DNA of 64,000 nt from Kitasatospora humi (GCF_020907985.1 NZ_JAJJPA010000004.1:219358-283357); one strand, 5' to 3'; shown: positions 24,499 to 33,573, numbered from the stretch's first letter. Program-made: numbers and translations. Notes: generated from the letters alone by a model not told the origin.

Positions 24499-25737
24499 TC
24501 AGACGGCCGCGAGGGCCGCCAGCGCGCTGCGGATCTCCGCCGCCGGGTCACCCGCGTGGTAGGGGTGCTCGCTCGGTTCGATGGCGTCCAGGAACTCCTG
24601 GTAGCGCACCGCGTAGCCGAGGTGCCCGAACGGCGCGGCCAGTCGCAGCGCCCGCTCCGGATCGCAACCCGGCACCAGGGTGCGCCAGCTCTCGCACCAG
24701 GCGGCGGCCGCCTGGGCCCAGCGCTCCTCGGAGCAGAACTCCTTCGGCCGCAGCCCGTCGATCGCCGGGTGCCCGTAACAGGCGTCGGCGAAGTCCACCA
24801 GCACCGTGCGGCGGCCGTCGGAGCGCCAGTTGCCGGGGTGGAAGTCGCCGTGCAGCACCACGTCGGGCAGCCCACATGCGGTCAACTGCTCCACCAGGTG
24901 CGGCAGACGGGCGACCAGGGCGCGAGCGTCGGCCAGTTCGGCGGCGGTCAGCTCGGCGGCGGCCGGGCCGTCGAGGAGCGCCTCGACGGCCGGGACCAGG
25001 GCGGCCGGGGTGCGGTCCCGCAGTCCGGCCGGGGCACCGCCCGGGTAGCTCGCGGCGAGTGCGGCCTGGGCCCGGACCAGCCGCGGCACCGCGTCGGCGA
25101 CCACCTCGGCGGACGGGCCCCAGCAGTCCTCGCCGGGCACGTGGTCGAGCAGCAGCAGACGCCGGCCCGGATCGGCGGCCACCACCGTCGGGGTCGACTC
25201 CGGGTCCACCGAGGCGAACAGGGCGATCACCGCGGCCTCGTCCACCGCGAACTGCCGCCCCGTCTTCAGCCAGACCGGCCCGGCGGCGGTGGGCAGCCGG
25301 AACAGCCCGGCCAGGTTCCAGGTCTTCACCTGCTCGACCGGACCCGTGGGTTGGCGGCCGGCCGCCGCCAGCGCCTGCTCCGCCCAGTCCAGCGCGGCCC
25401 GCACCCCGGCGGCGGTGGCGTACCCGGCGCGGTGCGGCTGCGGACGCAGCGCCTCCCGCTCGGCCGGCGTGGCGGGCCGCAGCACCAGGTCGGCGGGCGG
25501 CTCGGCCAGCAGCTCGGCGTGGTAGCTCACCAGGCCGCCGCGTCCGCCGCCCCCGCCCCGGACGTCCAGCAGGCGCAGCACCACGGTCGGCACGCCCAGC
25601 AGTTCGGCCAGGTGCTGGTTCACCGGCGCCACGTCGTGCCAGCGCGGCCGGTCCACCGGGAACGGTCCGACCACCCCCAACTGCCGTTCGTGATGGGTCA
25701 GCAGGACGTTCACCGTACGATCGGTAGCACTGTTCAC
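24499..25737 (-). CDS. Aminoglycoside phosphotransferase/choline kinase-like protein
   Basis: The 412-residue protein contains the kinase catalytic loop 'DVVLHGDFHPGNWRSDG' (HGDxHxxN) and the metal-binding 'TVLVDFADACYGHPAID', equivalent to DFG. The N-lobe has 'WNLAGLFRLPTAAGPVWLKTG', whose Lys would bind ATP. About 120 extra residues at the N-terminus ('VNVLLTHHERQLGVVGPFPV', 'LLGVPTVVLRLLDV') form a beta-rich region found in a subset of Streptomyces homologues. I took the GTG at 25737 because the upstream 31 codons are not conserved-looking. These enzymes phosphorylate small amino-alcohols, sugars or antibiotics. Substrate unknown; resistance should not be assumed. Confidence 0.8.
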   Translation of the reverse strand: MNSATDRTVNVLLTHHERQLGVVGPFPVDRPRWHDVAPVNQHLAELLGVPTVVLRLLDVRGGGGGRGGLVSYHAELLAEPPADLVLRPATPAEREALRPQPHRAGYATAAGVRAALDWAEQALAAAGRQPTGPVEQVKTWNLAGLFRLPTAAGPVWLKTGRQFAVDEAAVIALFASVDPESTPTVVAADPGRRLLLLDHVPGEDCWGPSAEVVADAVPRLVRAQAALAASYPGGAPAGLRDRTPAALVPAVEALLDGPAAAELTAAELADARALVARLPHLVEQLTACGLPDVVLHGDFHPGNWRSDGRRTVLVDFADACYGHPAIDGLRPKEFCSEERWAQAAAAWCESWRTLVPGCDPERALRLAAPFGHLGYAVRYQEFLDAIEPSEHPYHAGDPAAEIRSALAALAAV

Positions 25738-25798
25738 CGGGGCAGTCTGCTGGTCGAACGGGTGGTCGGCGAGCGAATTTCGAAGGGGGGTGCGGCGA

Positions 25799-26794
25799 GT
25801 GACCGGGCTGCGACTCGCTGGGGTGGGCAAGCGCTACCGACGCGGTGGACCATGGGTGTTGCGCGATCTGGAGCTGACGTTGCCGGCCGGTGCGCTGGTG
25901 CGGATCGAGGGCGCCAACGGCAGCGGCAAGTCCACCCTGCTCAAGCTGGTCGGCGGGATCGAGCCGCCGAGCCGGGGGCGGATCGAGACGTCCGGTCGGC
26001 GGGCCTACGTGCCCGAACGGTTCCCGCCCGCGCTGCCGTTCGACGCCGGCGACTACCTCTGCCGGCTGGGCCGGATCCACGGGCTGAGCGCCCGGACGGC
26101 GGCCGAGCGGACCGCGTACTGGTTGGAGCGGTTCGGGATCGCCGACCGGGCCGGCACCCCGCTCAACCGGCTCTCCAAGGGCACCTGCCAGAAGGTGGCC
26201 GTCGCCCAGGCACTGCTCGCCGAGGCCGATGTGCTGCTGCTGGACGAGGCGTGGACCGGGCTCGACCAGGCCGCCCGGGCGGTGCTCGACGAGGCGGCGG
26301 CCGAACGCGCCGGACAGGGCGGCACGGTGCTCTTCGTGGACCACGATCCTCCGCCGTCCTCCGGCCCGGGGTACCCCCATCGCCTCGCCGGGCTGACCAC
26401 CGCCGCCTACCTGGTCCAGGACGGGCGGGTGACGGCGCGTGAGGTGCCGGCGGCGTCGGCCCCCGGCCCGGGGGCGCCCCCGGGGGAAGACCGGGGACGG
26501 ATGCAGCTGCTGGTCGCCGCCACCGCCGAGCTGCCCGAGCTGCTGCCCGGCACCCCGGAGCGCAGGCCGCAGCCGGACGGCACGGTGCGGCTGCTGGTGG
26601 CCGCCGAGCACTCGGACGCGCTGTTGCGCCGACTGCTCGGTGGGTCCGCGCCGGCGCACATCCTGGAGGTGACGCGCGTGGCGGCACAGTCGGGTCCGGA
26701 AGCGAAGCCGCTGGTGGCACGGGCGAGTTCGGAGACTCGGACGGTGGCGGAGCGGGCGAGTGCGGAGCCTCGGACGGCGGCGGAGCGGGGATGA
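25799..26794 (+). CDS. ABC transporter ATP-binding protein
   Basis: The GTG at 25799 sits 8-9 bases after a run of G. Motifs in order are Walker A GANGSGKST, signature LSKGTCQK, Walker B VLLLDE and the switch His in VLFVDHD. Directly after the switch His comes 'PPPSSGPGYPH', translated from a Streptomyces-type palindrome, before the sequence resumes 'RLAGLTTAAYLVQDGRV'. A second palindrome encodes 'APGPGAPPGEDRG'. The C-terminal ~110 residues form an extra domain ('GRMQLLVAATAELPELL'). The stop overlaps the next gene's ATG (ATGA at 26791), so the product pairs with that permease. An export function for an unknown substrate is likely. Confidence 0.83.
   Translation: MTGLRLAGVGKRYRRGGPWVLRDLELTLPAGALVRIEGANGSGKSTLLKLVGGIEPPSRGRIETSGRRAYVPERFPPALPFDAGDYLCRLGRIHGLSARTAAERTAYWLERFGIADRAGTPLNRLSKGTCQKVAVAQALLAEADVLLLDEAWTGLDQAARAVLDEAAAERAGQGGTVLFVDHDPPPSSGPGYPHRLAGLTTAAYLVQDGRVTAREVPAASAPGPGAPPGEDRGRMQLLVAATAELPELLPGTPERRPQPDGTVRLLVAAEHSDALLRRLLGGSAPAHILEVTRVAAQSGPEAKPLVARASSETRTVAERASAEPRTAAERG
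26345..26382. repeat. REP-like palindrome inside the ABC ATPase gene
   Basis: GATCCTCCGCCGTCCTCCGG is followed by CCCGGGGTACCCCCATCG. It is a copy of the 'CTCCCCCAG-CCTCCGGC-CGGGGGTACCCCCAT' palindrome scattered through Streptomyces genomes. It is read in frame as PPPSSGPGYPH. Confidence 0.8.
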
Positions 26795-27513
26795 CGGCGC
26801 TGACCCGCTATCAGGTGGAGCTTCTGCTGCGCTCGCAGCGCTGGCTGCCGCCGTTCCTCGGCTACGCGCTGCTGCTGGCCGTCGGCGTGCAGACCGGCAG
26901 CCCGCTGCTGGACAGCCTCGGCGTGAACGCCGCACTGCTGGTGCCCGTGACCGCCTGGTACGCCCGGAGCACGCTGGCCGATCCTCCCCCAGCCTCCGGC
27001 CGGGGGTACCCCCATGCGGCCCGGGCGGTGCTGGTGGCCGCGCGGGGCGCGGCCCGCGTCCAACTCGCCGCGCTGCTCGCGGCGCTGCTGGCCGGACTGC
27101 TGCTGGCGGTGCTCGGAACGGCGGCGGTCTGGGCGCTCAGCGGGCCCACCGCCATCCCCCAGCCCCCGGCCGGGGGGACGCCCACGCCGGGCCACCAGGT
27201 GTCCGTGCCGGGTGCCCTGCTGGCCGGCCTGCTCGCCGCGGTGACCTGTGTGCTCACCGGGCTGGCCGTCGGCGCGCTCTGCCACCGGCCGGTGCTGCTG
27301 CGCGCCGGCTACGGGATGCTGGGCGCGCTGGGGCTCTCCGTGCTGGTGCTGGTGATGCCGGGCTCGCCGGCCAACCAGGCGGTGCGGGCCCTGGTCACCG
27401 GCTCCCGGCTGGCCCGGGTGGAGCTGCCGGTGCTCGCGCTGGTCACCGCCGCGGTGCCGGCCGCTCTGGTCGGGGCCGGCTCGGCGTGGCTGGCCGGACG
27501 GCGGACCGAGTGA
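26791..27513 (+). CDS. ABC-2-type membrane protein, partner of the ATPase
   Basis: Its ATG overlaps the ATPase stop by four bases. The 240-residue protein has about six hydrophobic segments, for example 'WLPPFLGYALLLAVGVQ', 'LAALLAALLAGLLLAVLGTAAVWAL' and 'GMLGALGLSVLVLVMPG'. That layout fits a small ABC-2 permease. Two loops, 'ADPPPASGRGYPHAARA' and 'AIPQPPAGGTPTPGHQ', are translated palindromic repeats inserted between membrane segments 2 and 3 and between segments 3 and 4. No permease motif is strong enough to name a substrate. Coupling and topology support a two-component exporter. Confidence 0.75.
   Translation: MTALTRYQVELLLRSQRWLPPFLGYALLLAVGVQTGSPLLDSLGVNAALLVPVTAWYARSTLADPPPASGRGYPHAARAVLVAARGAARVQLAALLAALLAGLLLAVLGTAAVWALSGPTAIPQPPAGGTPTPGHQVSVPGALLAGLLAAVTCVLTGLAVGALCHRPVLLRAGYGMLGALGLSVLVLVMPGSPANQAVRALVTGSRLARVELPVLALVTAAVPAALVGAGSAWLAGRRTE
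26980..27016. repeat. REP-like palindrome in the permease gene (copy 2)
   Basis: GATCCTCCCCCAGCCTCCGG then CCGGGGGTACCCCCATG is the most intact copy. Its arms CCCCCAG...CCGG and CCGG...TACCCCC can fold. It is read as DPPPASGRGYPH. Confidence 0.85.
27153..27184. repeat. REP-like palindrome in the permease gene (copy 3)
   Basis: CATCCCCCAGCCCCCGGCCG then GGGGGACGCCCA is the variant ending in GGGGGGACGCCCA. It is in frame as IPQPPAGGTPT. Confidence 0.8.
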
Positions 27514-27570
27514 TGTCTATCGTGACGTCATCCTGACCAGCCCCCAGCCGTCCACCGCCGGAGGCCCCGC

Positions 27571-28923
27571 ATGGCCTTCCCCGCCGCCGTCGCGGCCGAC
27601 CGGCCCCGATCGGCAGGGCCGCGCCCGTCCAGCGGCCGGACCGTCGAACTGTTCCTGGTGCTGGGGGCGGTGGGGATCGCGGTGTTCGGATACGTCGAGG
27701 TCGGCGCCGAGTTGGACGGCCGCCCGCCCGCCGACGCGCTCCGCTACGGCGCGGCCCTGGGCGGCCTGGCGCTGCTGGCCCACCTGCTGGTGCGCTGGAG
27801 GGCGCGGTACGCCGACCCGCTGTTGCTGCCGATCGGCGTGCTGCTCAACGGGATCGGACTGGTCGTCATCTACCGGCTGGACCGGGCCACCCCGCACAGC
27901 TCGGCGGCGCCCACCCAACTGCTCTGGTCGACCCTGGGAGTGGGGCTCTTCGGGCTGGTGCTGGTGCTGCTGCCGGACCACCGGTGGCTGCGCCGCTACG
28001 CCTACAGCGGTGCGCTGGTCGCCCTGGTGCTGCTGGTCCTGCCGATCTTCTTCCCGGCGGTCTACGGCTCGCGGATCTGGATCACCGTCGGCTCGTTCTC
28101 CATCCAGCCCGGGGAGTTCGCCAAGGTCCTGCTGGTGATCTTCTTCGCCGCCTACCTGGCGGTGCACCAGGACACCCTGGCGCTGACCGGCCGCCAGGTC
28201 TGGCGGCTGCGGCTGCCGCCCGGGCGGGTGCTCGGGCCGGTGCTGCTGGTCTGGGCGGTCTTCATCGGGGTGCTGGTGCTGGAGACCGACCTCGGGATGT
28301 CGCTGCTCTACTTCGGCATCTTCGTGGTGATGCTCTACGTCGCCACCGCCCGCATCGGCTGGATCGTCATCGGCCTGCTGCTGGCCGCCGCCGGCGTGAC
28401 GGTGGTCGGCTGGCTCTCGCCGCACGTGCACGCCCGGGTCGAGCAGTGGCTGCACCCGCTGGCCTCCATCCAGGCCGGGCAGGGCGCCAACCAGATCGCT
28501 CAGTCGCTGTTCGCCTTCGCCTGGGGCGGCCTGCTCGGCACCGGTCTCGGCAAGGGGCACTCGATCCTGATCGGCTTCGCGGCCAAGTCCGACTTCATCC
28601 TGGCCACCATCGGCGAGGAGCTCGGCCTGACCGGCCTGCTGGCGCTCTTCCTGCTCTACGCGCTGCTGATCTCCCGCGGCTTCCGGACCGGAATCGCGCT
28701 GACCGACCCGTTCGGCAGGCTGCTGGCGATCGGGCTGGCCACCATCATCGGACTGCAGCTCTTCGTGGTGGCCGGCGGAGTGCTGGCGCTGATCCCGCTG
28801 ACCGGAGCCACCCTGCCGTTCATCGCGCAGGGCGGGTCGTCGGTGGTGACCAACTGGATCATCGTGGCCCTGCTGGTGCGCCTCAGCGACCAGGCCCGCC
28901 GCACCCTGCTCAGGGTCGCATGA
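27571..28923 (+). CDS. SEDS-family peptidoglycan glycosyltransferase (FtsW/RodA type)
   Basis: The protein has about ten membrane helices in 450 residues. The signature blocks are 'GSRIWITVGSFSIQPGEFAKVLLVIFFAAYL', 'VLETDLGMSLLYFGIFVVMLYVA' (the Asp of ETDLG is the catalytic-cavity residue) and 'GLLGTGLGKGHS' with 'KSDFILATIGEELGL'. Together with the class-B PBP that starts four bases before its stop (ATGA), it forms a polymerase-transpeptidase pair. In Streptomyces such extra SEDS/PBP pairs act in growth or sporulation-stage wall synthesis. Whether this one acts in elongation or septation cannot be told from the sequence. Confidence 0.9.
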   Translation: MAFPAAVAADRPRSAGPRPSSGRTVELFLVLGAVGIAVFGYVEVGAELDGRPPADALRYGAALGGLALLAHLLVRWRARYADPLLLPIGVLLNGIGLVVIYRLDRATPHSSAAPTQLLWSTLGVGLFGLVLVLLPDHRWLRRYAYSGALVALVLLVLPIFFPAVYGSRIWITVGSFSIQPGEFAKVLLVIFFAAYLAVHQDTLALTGRQVWRLRLPPGRVLGPVLLVWAVFIGVLVLETDLGMSLLYFGIFVVMLYVATARIGWIVIGLLLAAAGVTVVGWLSPHVHARVEQWLHPLASIQAGQGANQIAQSLFAFAWGGLLGTGLGKGHSILIGFAAKSDFILATIGEELGLTGLLALFLLYALLISRGFRTGIALTDPFGRLLAIGLATIIGLQLFVVAGGVLALIPLTGATLPFIAQGGSSVVTNWIIVALLVRLSDQARRTLLRVA

Positions 28924-30413
28924 CGCCCGACGCCTCCGGGCGGCGCCCCGGCATCCGGATCACCGCCCGCCGGGCCGGCACCTTCTGCCTGCTGCTGGTG
29001 GTGCTGCTGGCGGCCCAGGCCACCCGGGTGCAGTACTTCCAGGCCAAGGGCTACAACGACAACACGGCCAACCAGCGCAAGGCGATCCTGCGCTACGGCC
29101 AGCCGCGCGGCCCCATCCTGGTGGGCGGGCAGCCGGTCACCGGCTCGGTGGCCACCGGCGGCCGCTACGACTACAAGCGCACCTACACCGACGGCCCGAC
29201 CTACGCCGCCGTCACCGGCTTCTCCTCGCAGCTCTACGGCAACACCCAACTGGAGGGCACCGAGGACGCGCTGCTCAGCGGCACCGACGACCGGCTGGAC
29301 GGCTGGGCGGTCTGGAACGCGATCACCCGCCACCAGAACCCCGGCGGCGCGGTCCACACCACCATCGACCCGGCCGCCCAGCGGGCCGCGATGGCCGGGC
29401 TGGACGGCCAGAAGGGCGCGGTGGCCGCGATCGAGCCGGCCACCGGGCGGATCCTGGCACTGGCCAGCACACCGTCCTACGACCCGGGCAGCTTCGCCGG
29501 CTCGTCCAGCGCGGACCAGCAGGCCTGGACCGAACTGCAGAGCGACAGCGACCAGCCGATGCTCAACCGGGCGCTGCGACAGACCTACCCGCCCGGCTCG
29601 ACCTTCAAGGTGGTCACCGCGGCCGCCGCCCTGTCGGCCGGCGTGGTCACCGACATCAACGCCCCCACCACCGCTTCCCATCCGTACGTCCTGCCGGGCA
29701 CCACCACCCCGCTGGTCAACGACACCGGCTCCTGCGACGTGGCGGGCCTCGACCTGGCCACCGCGATGGCGCTGTCCTGCAACAGCGTGCTCGGCTACCT
29801 CGGGGTGCAGACCGGCCTGAACCGGATGGTCGCGGTGGCGCAGGACTTCGGCTTCAACGATCCCAGGCTGGACATCCCGGTGCGGGCGGCCCGCAGCAAC
29901 TTCGACACCGCGATGGACCGGTCGCAGCTCGCGCTCTCCTCGATCGGCCAGTTCGACACCGCGGCCACTCCACTGGTGATGGCCATGGTCGCGGCCGGGG
30001 TCGCCGACAACGGCACCGTGATGTATCCCCAGCTTGTGGACAAGCTCACCCAGTCCGACGGCAGCACCGTGCAGCTGATGCGGCCGCGCCCGTACCGGCA
30101 GGCGATGAGCCCGGCGGTGGCCGGCCAGGTCCAGCAGCTGATGACCGACGTGGTGACCAACGGCACCGGCGGCCCGGCGGCGATCCCGGGCGCCACGGTC
30201 GGCGGCAAGACCGGCACCGCGCAGCACGGTGTGCGCAACAGCGCGGTGCCGTACGCCTGGTTCATCTCCTGGGCCAAGCCGAGCGGCTCCTCGGACGTGC
30301 CGCCGGTGGCCGTGGCGGTGGTGATCGCGGACAGCACCGCCACCGATGTCACCGGCGGTTCGCTCGCCGCGCCCATCGCCAAGGCGGTGATGCAGGCGGT
30401 ACTGAGCCCGTAG
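28920..30413 (+). CDS. Class-B penicillin-binding protein (PBP2-like transpeptidase)
   Basis: One N-terminal membrane helix (AGTFCLLLVVLLAAQATRV) is followed by a short dimerisation region with 'GPTYAAVTGFSSQLYGNTQLEGTEDALLSG' and the transpeptidase domain. The active Ser227 is in PPGSTFK (Lys230), with Ser286-Cys-Asn288 in ALSCNS and KTGT at 430-433 (VGGKTGTAQ). All three penicillin-binding motifs are intact. The 497 residues match streptomycete PbpA-type proteins. The start overlaps the SEDS stop, so the two are made together and probably work as a complex at the outer face of the membrane. A small stem-loop follows. Confidence 0.9.
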   Translation: MTPDASGRRPGIRITARRAGTFCLLLVVLLAAQATRVQYFQAKGYNDNTANQRKAILRYGQPRGPILVGGQPVTGSVATGGRYDYKRTYTDGPTYAAVTGFSSQLYGNTQLEGTEDALLSGTDDRLDGWAVWNAITRHQNPGGAVHTTIDPAAQRAAMAGLDGQKGAVAAIEPATGRILALASTPSYDPGSFAGSSSADQQAWTELQSDSDQPMLNRALRQTYPPGSTFKVVTAAAALSAGVVTDINAPTTASHPYVLPGTTTPLVNDTGSCDVAGLDLATAMALSCNSVLGYLGVQTGLNRMVAVAQDFGFNDPRLDIPVRAARSNFDTAMDRSQLALSSIGQFDTAATPLVMAMVAAGVADNGTVMYPQLVDKLTQSDGSTVQLMRPRPYRQAMSPAVAGQVQQLMTDVVTNGTGGPAAIPGATVGGKTGTAQHGVRNSAVPYAWFISWAKPSGSSDVPPVAVAVVIADSTATDVTGGSLAAPIAKAVMQAVLSP

Positions 30414-30429
30414 GCAGCGGGGATCCGTA

Positions 30430-30448
30430 GACCCGGAGGTTCCGGGTC
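30430..30448 (+). terminator. Compact stem-loop after the SEDS/PBP operon
   Basis: GACCCGGA (30430-30437), loop GGT, TCCGGGTC (30441-30448): a perfect 8-bp stem 17 bases past the PBP stop. There is no U-run. Confidence 0.6.
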
Positions 30449-30545
30449 CGCAGGCCCGTCGCCGCGGGGACTTCGGGTGACTTGTTCACCCTGGGGTATA
30501 TTTATACGGAAGTCGTTATAAGTAAGACAAGAAAGCGCAGCGAAC

Positions 30546-32033
30546 GTGTCCAGTACCACCACCGGCCTCGGCCACAGCCTGCTGCGCCGAAAGCCCGTCG
30601 CCGCCCTGATCGCCGAGAGCGCCGGCAAGGGCGGCAGCGGACAGCTGCGCCGGTCGATCGGCCTTTGGCAGCTCTCCGCGATCGGCATCGGCGCCACCGT
30701 CGGCACCGGCATCTTCTTCGTGCTGAGCTCCGCCGTCCCCGAGGCCGGCCCGGCCGTGGTGCTCTCCTTCGTGCTGGCCGCGGTCACCGCCGGTCTGACC
30801 GCGCTCTGCTACGCCGAGCTGGCCTCGGCGATCCCGGTCTCCGGCTCCTCCTACTCGTACGCCTACGCCACCCTCGGCGAGGCCACCGCCTACGGCGTCG
30901 GGATCTGCCTGCTGCTGGAGTACGGGGTGTCCGCCTCGGCGATCGCGGTCAGCTGGGGGCAGTACCTGAACAAGTTCACCGACCTGGCCTTCGGCTTCCG
31001 GATCCCGGACTGGCTGGCCGCACCGCCCGGCGACGGCGGCTACTTCAACCTGCCCGCCGTGGTGCTGGTCGCGATGGTCACCTTCCTGCTGGTCCGCGGG
31101 GTGAGCGAGTCCGCCCGGGTCAACGCGATCATGGTCGGCGTCAAGATCGTGGTGCTGGTGGCCTTCGTCGCCATCGGCCTGACCGGCTACCACTCCGGCA
31201 ACCTGCACGACTTCATGCCCTTCGGCTGGTCCGGGGTCGGGGTGGCCGCCTCAAGCATCTTCTTCTCCTTCATCGGCCTGGACGCGGTCTCCACCGCCGG
31301 TGAGGAGGTGCGCAACCCTCGCCGCAACCTTCCGCTGGCCATCGTGATCTCGCTGGTCGTGGTCACCCTGCTGTACGTCGCGGTGGCGCTCACCGCGATC
31401 GGCGCCCAGCCCTGGAGGAAGTTCGACGGGCAGGAGGCCGGGCTGGCGCAGATCCTGCAGGACCTCACCGGGCAGAGCTGGCCGGCCCTGATGTTCGCGC
31501 TCGGTGCGATCGTCTCGATCTTCAGCGTCACCCTGGTGGTGATCTACGGGCAGACCCGGATCCTCTACTCGATGGGCCGCGACGGGCTGCTGCCGGCCAA
31601 GTTCGCGAAGGTCTCCCCGCGCACCGGCACCCCGGTCTGGAACACCCTGGTGGTCGGCACCGGCGTGGCCCTGCTGGCCGCCTTCGTGCCGCTGGACATC
31701 CTGACCGACCTCACCTCGATGGGCACCCTGGTGGCCTTCGCGGTGGTCAGCATCGGCGTCATCATCCTGCGGCGGACCAACCCGGGCCTGGAGCGCGGCT
31801 TCAAGGTGCCGGGCTACCCGGTGGTCCCGGTGCTGAGCGTCGGCTTCTGCGCCTACCTGATCAAGGGGCTGCACCCGATCACCTTCGTGTTCTTCGGTGC
31901 CGCGCTGCTGATCGCGGCGGCCGGCTACTTCGGCTACGGCATCCGGCACTCCCGGCTGGGCGCGGCGGAGGCGGAGGCTGAGGCGGCGACGGCGCGCGAG
32001 CCGGAGCCGGTGGCGGTCGGCGCGGCCGAGTAG
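30546..32033 (+). CDS. APC-family amino acid permease
   Basis: There are twelve membrane segments in 495 residues. The substrate-site motif 'SIGLWQLSAIGIGATVGTGIFFVLSS' (GxGxxxGTGIF) lies in helix 1, then 'CYAELASAIPVSGSSYSYAYATLGE', 'FFSFIGLDAVSTAGEEVRNPRRNLP' and 'MGRDGLLPAKFAKVSPRTGTPVWNT'. This combination is typical of cationic amino acid/GABA-type transporters (YhdG/CAT group). The GTG at 30546 has a weak Shine-Dalgarno. An AT-rich patch 30490-30535 (GGGTATATTTATACGG) stands out from the surrounding GC and probably holds the promoter. The specific amino acid is not predictable. Confidence 0.88.
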   Translation: MSSTTTGLGHSLLRRKPVAALIAESAGKGGSGQLRRSIGLWQLSAIGIGATVGTGIFFVLSSAVPEAGPAVVLSFVLAAVTAGLTALCYAELASAIPVSGSSYSYAYATLGEATAYGVGICLLLEYGVSASAIAVSWGQYLNKFTDLAFGFRIPDWLAAPPGDGGYFNLPAVVLVAMVTFLLVRGVSESARVNAIMVGVKIVVLVAFVAIGLTGYHSGNLHDFMPFGWSGVGVAASSIFFSFIGLDAVSTAGEEVRNPRRNLPLAIVISLVVVTLLYVAVALTAIGAQPWRKFDGQEAGLAQILQDLTGQSWPALMFALGAIVSIFSVTLVVIYGQTRILYSMGRDGLLPAKFAKVSPRTGTPVWNTLVVGTGVALLAAFVPLDILTDLTSMGTLVAFAVVSIGVIILRRTNPGLERGFKVPGYPVVPVLSVGFCAYLIKGLHPITFVFFGAALLIAAAGYFGYGIRHSRLGAAEAEAEAATAREPEPVAVGAAE

Positions 32034-32112
32034 CACCCGGGCGAACCGGCGCCCGGCGGGTGCTGGGGTCACTCGCGGGAGCACCCGACGAGCCGGCCTC
32101 GCCGGCGCCGCA

Positions 32113-32225
32113 TCACCCGTGTGGCCCGCCCGGGGCGGCGGCGCGTCACCTGTGTGGCCCGCCCGAGGTGGTGCCGCGTCAGCCGTGTTGCCCGCCCGAG
32201 GGGCGCCGCGTCACCCGTGTGGCCG
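32113..32225. repeat. Tandem repeat, four units of 32-33 bp
   Basis: Units begin TCACCCGTGTGGCCCGCCCG at 32113, 32146, 32179 and 32211 (the last partial). They are slightly diverged and lie between the permease stop and the GT87-like start. The flanking unit-like CGCCGGCGCCGCA extends the array leftward. Confidence 0.8.
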
Positions 32226-32262
32226 CAGACGGCCGGTAGTGCGCCGCCCTACCCTGCCAACC

Positions 32263-33573
32263 ATGGTGAGCGCGCGTACCGCCGGACGACCCCGCCTGCC
32301 GCACCAGAGGCCGGCCGGGTGGGAGCCCGGACCGTCCACCGGGTGGGGGCGGTTGCGTGCCACGGCCACCCGGGCGGGCCGCCGCCGTTCGGTGCGGCTG
32401 CTGCTCTGCCTGGTCGCGGCCGGCTGGGCGGCCGCCTTCCCGCTGCTCTCCCGGCTGGCCAACCAGCGGCTCTGGGGCACCCTCGCCGCCCCCGCGTACC
32501 TGCTCGCCGGGGCGGCCGTGCTGCTGCCGCGGCGGATCGCCGCCCGGGTGGCCGCCGCCGTCGCGCTGCTCGGCGCGGTGCTGCTGCCGCTGGCGGTGCT
32601 GGCGGTGCGCAGCCGGGCGCAGTCGGAGGTCGGGGTGGTCGAGCGCTCCGCCCGGCTGCTGCTGCACACCGGCACCCCCTACCTGCCGCACCCGGCGGCC
32701 GTCACCGAGTTCGACCCCTACCTGCCCGGGATGGCGCTCTTCGGGCTGCCCCGTGCGCTGCTAGGGCGCGCCGGCCCGGCGGCGCTGCTGCTCGGGGACG
32801 CCCGGCTCTGGTTCGCGCTCGCCTTCCTCGGTGGCCTGGCGGGCAGCTGGCGGTTGCTCGGCTGCCGCCCGTGGCGCTCCGTGGTGCTGCCGCTGCTGCT
32901 GCTCACCGGCTCTCCGGTGATCGCGCTCAGCCTGGCGGTGGGCGGGGTGGACCTGCCGCTGATCGGCATCTGCTGCCTGGGTCTGGCGCTGGCCGCCCGG
33001 GGCCGGGCCACCGCGGCGGGCGCGGTGCTGGCACTGGCCTGCGCGCTCAAGTGGACGGTCTGGCCGGCGTTACCCGTCGCCGTGCTGCTGCTGCGGCGGC
33101 GCGGCGGGTGGCGGCCGGCCGTGCGGGCGGCGGTGATCGCGGTGTCGGCCGTGCTGGCGGTGCTGCTGCCGTTCGCGCTGACCAGGCCGCAGGACCTGTG
33201 GCTGCAGGTGGTCCGGTACCCGCTGGGACTGACGGCGGTGCACACCCCGGCCGGCAGCCCGCTGCCCGGCAAGCTGCTCGCCGACCTGGGGCCGGCCGGG
33301 CGGGTCGCCGCGCTGGTGCTGCTGCTGGTGGGCGGGTCGGCGGTGGCGGGCTGGGTGCTGCTGCGGCCGCCGACCGGTGCGGTGGCCGCGGCGGACCGGC
33401 TGGCGGCGGGGCTGACCGTGGCCTTCCTGATGGCGCCGACCGCCCGGTTCGGCTACCTGGCGCTGCCGGCGGTGCTGGTCGGGTGGCCCCGGCTGGCCGT
33501 CCGGAGCCGGAACGGGCGGGGTGCGCGGCGGGCCCTTACGGTGGAGCGGGAGAGCAGCACCGTCTGCCGCTGA
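32263..33573 (+). CDS. GT87/DUF2029-like polyprenyl-phosphate glycosyltransferase-type membrane protein
   Basis: The ATG at 32263 gives 437 residues with about ten hydrophobic segments. A luminal motif 'VVERSARLLLHTGTPYLPHPAAVTEFDPYLPGMALFGLPR' contains the acidic pair expected of C-type glycosyltransferases. 'LALACALKWTVWPALPVAVLLLRRRG' resembles GT87/mannosyltransferase helices. This family transfers sugars from polyprenyl phosphates on the outer side of the membrane. The downstream Tat lipoprotein is often its neighbour in related genomes, so the pair may act on the same surface glycoconjugate; that link is inference. The start is preceded by the 33-bp repeat array. Confidence 0.7.
   Translation: MVSARTAGRPRLPHQRPAGWEPGPSTGWGRLRATATRAGRRRSVRLLLCLVAAGWAAAFPLLSRLANQRLWGTLAAPAYLLAGAAVLLPRRIAARVAAAVALLGAVLLPLAVLAVRSRAQSEVGVVERSARLLLHTGTPYLPHPAAVTEFDPYLPGMALFGLPRALLGRAGPAALLLGDARLWFALAFLGGLAGSWRLLGCRPWRSVVLPLLLLTGSPVIALSLAVGGVDLPLIGICCLGLALAARGRATAAGAVLALACALKWTVWPALPVAVLLLRRRGGWRPAVRAAVIAVSAVLAVLLPFALTRPQDLWLQVVRYPLGLTAVHTPAGSPLPGKLLADLGPAGRVAALVLLLVGGSAVAGWVLLRPPTGAVAAADRLAAGLTVAFLMAPTARFGYLALPAVLVGWPRLAVRSRNGRGARRALTVERESSTVCR

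Noticed and set aside
24499..25737. Aminoglycoside resistance gene
   Set aside because: The kinase motifs are present, but the extended N-terminus and the broad family give no support for antibiotic substrates.
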